From Acanthopleura granulata (taxonomy: Eukaryota > Mollusca > Polyplacophora > Chitonida > Chitonidae), in the NCBI GenBank assembly GCA_016165875.1, contig JABBOT010000002.1:15455125-15519124 (forward strand): a DNA stretch of 64,000 nucleotides. The letters are read 5' to 3'. Numbering within the stretch: the stretch's first letter is position 1; each line of letters starts with the position of its first letter. Positions 55,661 to 64,000 of the stretch are shown in pieces. The notes under the pieces are model-generated. The model did no database searches and had not been told where the DNA came from. It saw only the letters and a list, made by a program, of their open reading frames with translations. A program made the position numbers and the translations under genes.

Positions 55661-58300
55661 GGGTTTAGACGGCTAGTTTGTGTTCTTGTGTTTTGGTGGG
55701 AATCCCTCCCAGTCTCTCTGATTTCATCGACTTACGCTTCTTCTGACAGAATTCTGTGGCCTAGTTGTCACGTAGAAATGATGGATCTTAAATTTTCGAA
55801 ACCGGATGGCACCGATGTTAACGGCAGTGAGTTTTCGATGGTTGCAAAGAAGGCCTGTCTGAGTCAGGTATCACCTGCAGCGGTTTCCTCTTGCCTCGTC
55901 TTCTGTCTTAAAGCGATGCGGAATCGTTTCTGGTTGGTTCGTGTGAGAGATTCGCAAGTCCAGAACATGCCAATCTGAATTTTAATAGAAAAACGATGTG
56001 TGTCTCAGGGACACTAAATCGTTTTTCAATTATATTCAAAACGATTTTGTATCACAGGGATACAAAAATGGTGTTTGGTTAAAATAAAGCTAAGCATATA
56101 TTTTAAGAACATCAGACTGTCGACTGCAAACCATGTGGAGGATAAAATACAAAACAATACACATTCTATATGGTGGCATAAATAAACACTATTTTGCTAA
56201 CTGCAGGTTGCCAAACCAATGAGCAATTAAAGATGATCATTTGGCACTGTATCGATGAATTTTCAATGGTGCTAGGTAACTGAATGCAGAGAACAAAGTA
56301 AATCTGCATGGATCGCGTACACCTCTATACCTGAGCTTGAAAGTTATTGAGAAACATCTCACCAACGCTGATCAGAATCACCGCGCATTTGCAAGATTTT
56401 CCGTTGTAAGTCTTGTAATATCTGTATTTAGCTATGAATATGACACCATCGTCTGTTTCATCAATTTGCTTCATGTAGTCCCATGCAGTTTTCGTGTTCA
56501 GATCAACATTCGGTTACATGCTTGTCTGCTTTCATCCATTTTAGGGAAGCTGTAAGATATTTGTGTTTTGTTTTATGGATAGCTCGGAATAACAAACATG
56601 GGCGTAATTAACTACAGGTAATTCTGCGTGTAGAAAGTTAGAAATTCGTACGTTTATGATATGAGATTAGCCTACCAAGCTTCCTATAGCGTCTAATCAC
56701 GGTCCGCAGCATTTCGTGAATCACGTATTGATGCGAAAGAAAAGATATGTAATAAGAAGTGGGAATAGTACAGGCTGTGATAATGATTTTAACTATATTA
56801 CTCCCAGCCACAACAGCTAAACCGAAAGAAATGCCGTAATCAATGAGACACTGAGGCGCGTTCCCAGTATGAACAACCTGGGTCCTCCTCCACAAAACGA
56901 TCGCGGCTTAAGCTGATCGTAACTCCGTGTGCCATGTGACACATGTTAAAAACTCACGTTACCATGGCAGTAGCAATGAACTTATGTCACGATTGCTTTT
57001 AGGTCCAGGGTTCAGAACACCTGGACTTACAGCAATCTATACGAAATATCCACATGTGTCTTCTCAAATCTGCCATTTATTTGGTCATGCACATATCATG
57101 TCAAACAAAGGCCTAATTGAAGTCGACAATCCACTATGTATGAAAGATTCATAATTATACAAAAATTCTGAGGACATGACTTAACAAGGATGGGTTTATG
57201 TAAATAAAATGCTAGCAGATGGTTTGCACTGAACAGTTCATTGAATAGGCGATCCATGAAAGCCCTGATGTGTCCGGTATCGTTGCCGATCAGCGATGGC
57301 CACGTGGGCCTTAAAAGGCAGCGCCTACACACTGTATATGTATAGGCCTAAGCATTTAATCGAATATAATTTGGGGGTTTCTGTTCAGTGTTTAATTTCA
57401 GACCGAAGCGAGTAGGAATTTGACGGTTGTCCACAGGTAAGTTGTCAGTATTACAATGTTTGTACAAATTATATAGCTGGAAATGTAGGATAAGGCCGTT
57501 CTGGCAAATGATGGATTTTTTGTGCTGTTTAAATTGTAATACCATAATGGATTTGTAATCATACACATTAATGGTCATAACTTGTAATAATAAATTTCCC
57601 CAAACTGATGGTTGGGTCTCCGCTAAACGATTTTCACATTACTTCACTATACATGTAATCAAGCGATAGGACAGAAATAGGAAGAAATTGTCCTTACGTT
57701 GCCGTGATGGAAGGATTTTGTATATTTTGTTCGAGAGGAGTGCTTTTTTGGTTGATTGTTATGATTGTGAACTGTTCACACAACCATCATAAAGCTTGCC
57801 TTTTATGAGTCTACTCTTAATTCTATTCACGTATTTTGGATAGTGCGTCGTGAAAGGGATTTTTGTTTACGCGTATGTATACACTGATGTGGAGTTTTCT
57901 GCTCACACATAATGAAAGGAACAACGCGGAATGTGTTATATACATCCTTAATATTGTATTTTCGAGTTTATCGAGTTTATCCAAATAATATGGTTCATTA
58001 CCAAAGAGCAGCTACATCGTAGGTCTACATGTTGATTTCCCATATGTACATGTGAAGTATATAGACAGTTCTGTTAGCCGTTTTCTGTTTTATCTGTGAG
58101 ACTTCTGTGAGTATACATATTGTATGTAGTGTCAATGTGTGTCGTTTCGATTTAATTGAGGCTGTAGTGAAATCATTCCATACAGAAGTACTTTAGTTAA
58201 ATCTCCACATTTGATGGGTAACTCTGAAGATAAAGGGATATACTGTTTGTTGTGATATGAGTCTTGCTTGGCACAGTGGACCAAACGTCACACGTTTGAA
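55661..58300. other. Intergenic DNA between ARHGAP1 and the glycosyltransferase
   Basis: A 96-codon open frame at 55688-55978 has no recognisable domain and no splice context, so I do not call it a gene. Two small hairpins lie at 55988-56068. I see nothing else that can be named. Confidence 0.4.
55988..56068. repeat. Two adjacent hairpins of similar design
   Basis: Hairpin 1: gaaaaacgat (55988-55997) pairs perfectly with atcgtttttc (56018-56027), with an inner gtgtc/gacac stem and tcagg loop. Hairpin 2: ttttgtatc (56045-56053) pairs with gatacaaaa (56059-56067), with an acagg loop. The shared acgat and cAGG loop suggest a duplicated structure; function unknown. Confidence 0.45.
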
Positions 58301-58676
58301 CATCTGCCATGGATGATGAGCATCCAGCTCTTAACAACCAATTACAACATCTGCCATGGATGATGAGCATCCAGCTCTTAACACCCAATTACAACATCTG
58401 CCATGGATGATGAGCATCCAGCTCTTAACAACCAATTACAACATCTGCCATGGATGATGAGCATCCAGCTCTTAACAACCAATTACAACATCTGCCATGG
58501 ATGATGAGCATCCAGCTCTTAACAACCAATTATAACATCTGCCATGGATGATGAGCATCCAGCTCTTAACAACCAATTATAACATCTGCCATGGATGATG
58601 AGCATCCAGCTCTTAACAACCGATTACAACATCTGCCATGGATGATGAGCATCCAGCTCTTAACAACCAATTACAA
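58301..58676 (+). repeat. 47-bp minisatellite, eight copies
   Basis: Eight head-to-tail copies of exactly 47 bases, each containing catctgccatggatgatgag and catccagctcttaacaacc, differing at only a few positions. It ends about 680 bp upstream of the glycosyltransferase reading frame. Confidence 0.95.
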
Positions 58677-59360
58677 CATTTGTCAGGGCTCAGAGCTTGA
58701 ACACCATTGTCTTCAGTCTGGTCACAACTTTTGCCTATATATTTTGTTCACCAAAAACTTGTTCATTACTCCGCTTTATTTAATCAACTTCTTCTCATCA
58801 GTGCCTGTATAAAACTGCTCGACAGCCTAGATATGCACCAACGAAGAGCCGTTAGACTTTAGCATTTATCACTTGTAAAGGAAACTCTGTGTACTTGGCA
58901 TCAACTTGAACAGCTGTGCAGTAGCTACTCTTTGGTAATTAGGGCATTATACAGGTGCGTGTGACCGGAGAGCTCGGAAAACAAAATGGAACACGTGCCA
59001 GCATAGCATATTCCTTGCAGTTCTTCTCAGTACACTACCACATAGAATGTAAAACCAGGGCAACGACGGCAGTGTGACAGTTGACAGCTCAGAGAACATA
59101 ACCTGTGACATCTGGCGTCCTGTCAGTTTGTCAGTTTTATTTTAACTGTCCATGTAAATGTTTTGTAAGTCACTACTTACAAACCCCCGTAACACTATAG
59201 CAGACGGAGAAATAGGTAAAAAATACAGTGATGTTAGTTGCAATTTATTAGATCTCATTCCTTTAGAATTACTCAAAATACTGCTGTCAGTTATTTTCAT
59301 CTGTAGAGGCTTAGAGTTGATAAACGCTTTTTGAGATGATAAAGATTAGTCATTTACCAC

Positions 59361-60503
59361 ATGTATCACTACGGTTTCAGGAATAAGGGTGTTGACGACA
59401 TGAAGGTCTATCGTCTCCTTCGACAGAGAAGTCAGGCGTTACTGTTGTGTTCTGTATTCATATCAGCTTTCTCCCTGTGGATCAGAGTGCCACTCATGCT
59501 TAATAGAGGGAGGAGTACAAAGACTGTTTCATCTTTCGGTAGTACCCTGTTAAGTGACACGCACCTGTATGGTAAGAATGGTGAGGCAGTGAATCAATGG
59601 CCTGTAAACCTCACCAGTCTAAGAGACATTTACACGTACAGTATCAAACCCCAGGCCCTGAATCCTTACTTCATTCGCAGACGGTACAAGGTCAACCCTT
59701 TCAATTACTCATTTCTGATAGACGGTCGGGATATTTGTCATGGAGAACCCCCTTTCTTGTTGATTGTGGTACCATCAGCGCATAACCATAACAGAGAACG
59801 TCAAACTGTGCGAGAGACCTGGGGAAGGGCTGTTAAAACAGGGATATGGGCTGACGGCACAAAATTACCAAGAACCAAACTCCTCTTCCTTTTCGCAATG
59901 AGCTATAATTCGAATATTATTGCAAAACTAAGAAACGAAAGTTTGAAATATGGTGACGTTGTGTTGGCCGATTTCGTGGACAGTTACAGAAATCTAACCA
60001 TCAAATCTATGTCCATGTTGTACTGGACAACCCGATTCTGTCCTGAGGCACAGTATCTTCTGAAGAACGACGAAGACACCATTGTCCATCTGCCGCGCCT
60101 TGTGCAGTTACTGAGCCAGAATTTCAGAAACACTGTAATGGGGCGGGAAGGACATCAACTTCGTGTAGCACGACACGGGCACATACCAAGATGGAATATA
60201 CCTAAAGAAGAATATCCCTTGGACCACTATCCACCTTACATTCTGGGAAACTATTATATCATTTCCAATGATCTGATACCAAAATTGTTTCACGTGTCTC
60301 AGTACATTCCTTTCTTATCTATGGAGGACGTGTTTATGACTGGCATCGTTCGGGTCGCCGCAGGCGCTGAGCTTAAAAATTTAGATTCCTGCTTTCTTGT
60401 GTGTAACTTCAGCGTCGTAAACTTCGCTTACGCAGTTCATGCCTCGCAGGTGAGGGCAGGTTGGCGGGAGCTTTCAAAGCATAGTTCATATACCTTCAGC
60501 TGA
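59361..60503 (+). CDS. Beta-1,3-galactosyltransferase-like enzyme (GT31), single exon
   Basis: 380 codons uninterrupted. A type II signal anchor (about residues 26-46, ALLLCSVFISAFSLW) follows a short basic cytoplasmic tail, then a stem and a GT31 domain: PPFLLIVVPSAHNHNRERQTVRETWG reduced to its key parts is RETWG at 151-155; GDVVLADFVDSYRNLTIKS around 198-216; LLKNDEDT, giving the metal-binding D-x-D at 237-239; YPPYILGNYYIIS at 290-302; MEDVFMTG at 321-328. The family transfers galactose or N-acetylglucosamine in beta-1,3 linkage onto glycoproteins or glycolipids in the Golgi. The YPPY-C-S-G-x-G block lacks its usual cysteine. Met14 (59400) has a better context (G at -3) and follows a possible acceptor (gtttcag at 59380), so translation may start there, giving 367 residues. 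AATAAA at 61081 may end the transcript. Confidence 0.9.
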   Translation: MYHYGFRNKGVDDMKVYRLLRQRSQALLLCSVFISAFSLWIRVPLMLNRGRSTKTVSSFGSTLLSDTHLYGKNGEAVNQWPVNLTSLRDIYTYSIKPQALNPYFIRRRYKVNPFNYSFLIDGRDICHGEPPFLLIVVPSAHNHNRERQTVRETWGRAVKTGIWADGTKLPRTKLLFLFAMSYNSNIIAKLRNESLKYGDVVLADFVDSYRNLTIKSMSMLYWTTRFCPEAQYLLKNDEDTIVHLPRLVQLLSQNFRNTVMGREGHQLRVARHGHIPRWNIPKEEYPLDHYPPYILGNYYIISNDLIPKLFHVSQYIPFLSMEDVFMTGIVRVAAGAELKNLDSCFLVCNFSVVNFAYAVHASQVRAGWRELSKHSSYTFS

Positions 60504-60689
60504 AAAGTAATTTCTGACGCCATTTTCTTTGACAGTCTATGAACACTGTCCAGGCCTTGTCGATGGAACAAGTCACGATGTGGCAAAAGCCTGGCAGATT
60601 ACATTTTATCATTTTACGTACGTCCCTAATGGCACATGCCAACGCTTATCGTAGTATGTTTCTCGTGGTTACGATAACGCGTACGGTAT

Positions 60690-60930
60690 CAACACATTTT
60701 TCAGCGTGACTAACATCTCATATGGTACAATCCGCAGTGTAACTAACCTCTTTCACAGTATATTTCTCCATGTGACTAACGCTTGTCACGGCACATTGTT
60801 AGTGTGACTATGGTCGGTCATGACACATTTCTGTATGTGATTAACAATGTTAATGGTACATTTATTAATGTGATTAACGTCGGCCATGGTGCATTTATCT
60901 ATGTGACTCATGTCTTTCGTAGCACGGGTG
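60690..60930 (+). repeat. Degenerate 33-bp tandem repeat, about seven copies
   Basis: Units follow the pattern cattt-(6)-atgtgactaac-(6)-catggta with 33-base spacing. A further stray unit is seen at 61418-61445 (atgtgactaacgcttgtcg). Because 33 is divisible by three, one frame (60783-60986) reads an 11-residue periodic peptide, but a coding role is unlikely in the 3' flank of the GT31 gene. Confidence 0.72.
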
Positions 60931-61080
60931 TCTTAAATAGACATGGTCACCCAAATATCAGTTATTTTAACGTCATTATAGAATGACATGAGTAATAGCT
61001 ATTTTTCTCAAGAAGTAAAAGTTACATGCTTTCCTTTAATCCCACCCCAATCATTGCATGTTAAGTGAATGTTTAAAAAT

Positions 61081-61086
61081 AATAAA
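61081..61086 (+). promoter_or_regulatory. Candidate poly(A) signal for the GT31 gene
   Basis: AATAAA about 580 bases after the stop codon, the first such hexamer downstream. Confidence 0.45.
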
Positions 61087-61099
61087 ACAATTGAAAGCT

Positions 61100-62679
61100 G
61101 AAAAGTCTGTCAGAATATTTAAATGAGAGGCTGTCAATTCAGTGGAACTGGTGCAGGCGCACAACGCTCGGTATACTACACTGCTTCATAGGTGGGTGCA
61201 AATGTTGTTCTTGTGGCGGTGTTAAACGTCGAACATGACCCGCCCTCTTTGTGTCGAATAACGACAGAACTTGTCCGGGTTCGCACAATCTACATGCTCA
61301 ATGAGTATTTTTTTTTTTAAACGTGACCCATTTAGTTTATGAACGAACTTCAAAACTTCGTTAAGACGTGGCGATCAGAGTTTTTGAAAATCCAAATTTT
61401 GGGCGACCATGTCATTTTGATGTGACTAACGCTTGTCGTTACACAGTTCTTTATGCGCCAAACGTCTGCAAAAGCTTACTGCGATTTCCATGAAAAGTGT
61501 GTAAGCAATTGCTTTCGCCCAAAAGCTATGTAGCCTAATCAATGGTCCATGCAGTGTCCCAATACAGCTCGTGTGCCCTCTGACATGAACTTACAGTTGT
61601 ATATGGGCATTATAAGGGCAATCTGTCAAATTCTCATGAGTATTAAGTTTCTTCTAGGAATTCCAAAGATGTCTCTTCGTGTGGAGTTTGACTTGGACAT
61701 AATTGAGACAAGAAATCGTCTCCGATGACAAAGAAATATAACTGCAGATACGAGAATATTCATTTCTCAAGGAAAAAAAGACGAAAAGTTCGTGCACAAG
61801 TCAAAGAAAACAAACGATGGTGTCAATAAAATTTAGTAGGAAAATATTTTTGTTCAGCTAACGCACTTATACAATACAACACAGTCATTGGGTTAGATAA
61901 TAAAATACATCTTCAGGCACAAAGCACTGCGGAAGTCGACGGTGTTCACTACCTCGCCGAAACATATCAACATCCCATGAATCTCCAAGCTTTTTTTATC
62001 AGGCGTGTTGACCAAACCGGAGACAAACCCGCTCTACAAACCCCGAATGCACGTGCCACGAAATCTCTCGTGCATGCGAGAAAGAAGGAAATCTGAAAAT
62101 ATCGTGATCCAGAAAAACATGCGCGAGTGTGCAAAAACTTGTGCAAAGTCCCCGCGTGGACTCCAAAAAACCAAACACCGAAAATCTGTCGTGCACTCGC
62201 ACGAACGGCACAAGCTCGGCGAGAGGTTTTGTACATTTGCGCGTATTTCTCTTCTCGAGTTTCATTTTGATCCCAACTTCGTGCACAGCATTTTCACATG
62301 GTGGTGATAGCAAGAGGGCGAGTGGACACTATATCGACTTCCATAAAACACAATAACTCATCATACAAAGGTCTATCGACCTGACGGCATCTTTCATACA
62401 TTGCAAGTCCATATGGCGTTGAATAGCTGTGTGGTATTGGGCGTGCTGATTTGAGAATGCCGTCAGTATACTCTATATCCATCTACATCAGTTGTACCTA
62501 TACACGTATCGTAAATGCCGGCCATACTGAGAAATACACGAAATGTCGAAATGTATATCCTACCTGCAGCATTAATTGGGGTACGTAATAATCAATATTG
62601 TATTGCCCGAAAAAACGCCTATATCTCCTACTCCTTCCTTATTATCCTAATGGAGGATAGCTGACCCAAGATAGCAATC
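61100..62679. other. Intergenic DNA with a CpG-rich patch
   Basis: Most of this stretch has no recognisable feature. Between about 61985 and 62310, CpG is locally common and open frames of 75-104 codons overlap on both strands (for example 61999-62313 minus and 62005-62307 plus). None shows a domain, signal peptide or splice context. It may be the 3' flank of the minus-strand gene or an unrecognised repeat with short inverted motifs such as ctcgtgcatgcgag. Confidence 0.4.
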
Positions 62680-63838
62680 TTAGAGGATTGCTTTCAGCAA
62701 ATGGGCCAAGGCGGGCATCACTTTTTTATTCCGGCGGCTGCCCGCGGGGGCTACCGTCGTAGGGGTGCCATGTGGACGAGCCAGGTCTGGGGCAGCGATC
62801 TTGATTCGCCTAAACCTGTCCGTAACCGTAGACTTCTTTCTGAGGGCATTGTAGTCAATAACGCCGTCCCGAATGTACGGGATGACAGCAGGCCTCCCGT
62901 TCCCGCGGCAAAGGGCTTCCGCGACTCTGGGCGCCACCAGGCTATTCGTGGAGTTGTCTATCCCTGGGAACAAACGCTTCTGAAGCTCCTCCGCCATGAT
63001 CTTGTTGGTGGACTCTATACAGGCGGAGCAGGAGGCGGGTCCTAGCACCTCACAGTAGGCGTGTCTGGCCCGACATGGGTTCTGACAGCGAACTGGCTTA
63101 TTCAGCATGCCCATGGTGGCGGTCCGGATCACTGTCGGTTTCTTCTTCACCGCTTCGACAGCCAGTTCGTGTTCGTCCCTCTTCTCCTTAGGGGGACGGG
63201 GCATCCGATAGCCCAAACCGCTGTCCCGCGGAGGAGCGTTGTATTTCTGCATGACGTGTTTCTTGAAGCGCTTTGAGCTAGGCGACGCGACCCTTGCACG
63301 GTTGATGTAGCGTCGCTCGAACTTGTTGCTCATTTCTGTGGCGAGGAAGCGCAGTTCTTGGGCCGTTGGTGGTCGCTTCAACATGGGTAAATCCCGTCCG
63401 GCGATGTTTTCTGGGCGAATGGAGTAGATAGTTCTGAAGAAGACAGAAACAACAGCAATGTGTATGATGCCAGTGAACGTGTACTGCACACGGATGGAAA
63501 TATTTATATAAGTTTGATGGTGCTTCTGCATGGCCCTTCTGTTTTCCAAAGGTCACAGTTTACCCTTTACATTATTTAAAAAATCAAGGTATTCTCACAA
63601 AGGTTAATTCAGTGTCGAAAAGCAACAACTCATTCGGAATTGAATCACCAAAGCATTACTTCATAGAAAAATGGTACCAAACTAACCCATCATCCAGACT
63701 GTTGTAATTCTTCCACTTTTTCAGAACCTTGAGAGCTATTTGTTTTTCTGAGGTTAACTCGTCGTTGGGATGTTCCACTGAGTGCGAGGGTTTCCACACG
63801 CCCAATTCCCTCAGTAACGTCAACCATCTCTCGCCCAT
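62680..63838 (-). CDS. Unrecognised basic protein with a five-cysteine motif, two exons
   Basis: Exon 1 is 63838-63687 and exon 2 is 63433-62680 on the minus strand. The donor GATGATGG|gttagt and acceptor tttctgtcttcttcag are both phase 2, joining to 301 residues. The start has a favourable context (A at -3, G at +4), and an acceptor-like tcctgtag lies seven bases upstream, so a further 5' UTR exon probably exists. Exon 1 encodes a WLTLLRELGVW...ALKVLKKWKNY region. Exon 2 is rich in K, R and P (RPPKEKRDEHELAVEAVKKK), then has C167-x3-C171-x6-C178-x7-C186-x2-C189, a possible metal-binding knuckle, followed by EELQKRLFPG and a basic tail. No signal peptide or membrane segment is seen. Base composition is clearly more GC-rich than its flanks. 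I do not recognise the family. Confidence 0.72.
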
Positions 63839-63843
63839 GTTAA

Positions 63844-64000
63844 CCTACAGGATTAGAGAAGAGCACATACCAAGACCTTGAGACACCTGTTGATAGATTT
63901 CAAAGTTAATTTAGTTCGAGTTTACACACATGCACAGCGCTTAAATTGATCATGGATTCTTAAATTAAGAAAAACAGGTTGCAAGACATGTTGTGGGTGT
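63844..64000 (-). other. Upstream of the minus-strand gene
   Basis: On the minus strand, gctcttctctaatcctgtag ends just before the start codon region and looks like a splice acceptor, implying an intron extending past the window edge. Nothing else is recognisable. Confidence 0.4.

Noticed and set aside
55688..55978. A 96-codon open frame downstream of ARHGAP1
   Set aside because: No domain, signal peptide, splice context or neighbouring exon supports it; it is compatible with chance in a locally GC-richer stretch.
55994..56016. An iron-responsive-element-like hairpin
   Set aside because: The loop is not CAGUGN and there is no bulged C five pairs below it.
58301..58676. A CRISPR-like array
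   Set aside because: Units are head-to-tail with no unique spacers, and the genome is eukaryotic; it is a minisatellite.
62999..63276. Plus-strand open frames opposite the minus-strand cysteine-motif gene
   Set aside because: They are antisense shadows of a GC-rich coding exon; the minus strand has the matched splice sites and start.

Overview
This window is AT-rich, intron-dense animal nuclear DNA. Every multi-exon gene has GT/AG introns, coding blocks are short, and the introns carry tRNA-derived SINEs, small inverted-repeat elements, minisatellites and many copies of the palindromic word ATGTACAT. The gene content and SINE style suggest a marine invertebrate, most likely a lophotrochozoan (mollusc- or brachiopod-like). 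That placement is inference; no species can be named from the sequence.

Layout. (1) 302-25892, + strand: the 3' three quarters of a receptor-type protein tyrosine phosphatase of the R3 kind (PTPRB/PTPRJ/PTPRO/PTPRH group). Fibronectin III repeats, a membrane-proximal ectodomain, one transmembrane helix, one intact PTP domain and a Y-x-N-rich tail are built from 21 phase-consistent exons. The signal peptide and first repeats lie upstream of the window. Two further exons look like alternative 3' ends: one would give a soluble ectodomain (13834) and one a different C-terminus (27306). (2) 25893-34174: 3' UTR, intergenic DNA, an antisense SINE and a degenerate 20-bp minisatellite. (3) 34175-51551, + strand: a complete ARHGAP1 (p50RhoGAP/Cdc42GAP) homologue with an acidic N-terminus, a SEC14/BCH domain and a RhoGAP domain with its arginine finger. 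It has 14 core exons plus two candidate optional in-frame exons, one of only 18 bp. (4) 51552-59360: 3' UTR and intergenic DNA with 65-bp and 47-bp minisatellites, a small MITE-like element and two hairpins. (5) 59361-60503, + strand: a single-exon beta-1,3-galactosyltransferase-like GT31 enzyme. (6) 60504-62679: intergenic, with a 33-bp degenerate tandem array and a CpG-rich patch. (7) 62680-63838, - strand: a two-exon gene for a basic, cysteine-motif protein of 301 residues that I do not recognise.

The genes are ordinary neighbours, not an operon or a cluster with one evident function. The phosphatase and the RhoGAP both belong to membrane-proximal signalling, but nothing here shows that they work together. 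The observations most worth following are the two alternative phosphatase 3' ends (one swaps out the third of three Y-x-N motifs), the RSKR furin-type site in its ectodomain, the ARHGAP1 microexon, the SINE abutting a coding-exon acceptor, the MITE with perfect 25-bp ends, and the unrecognised minus-strand protein. I found no convincing novel defence, mobile or biosynthetic system.
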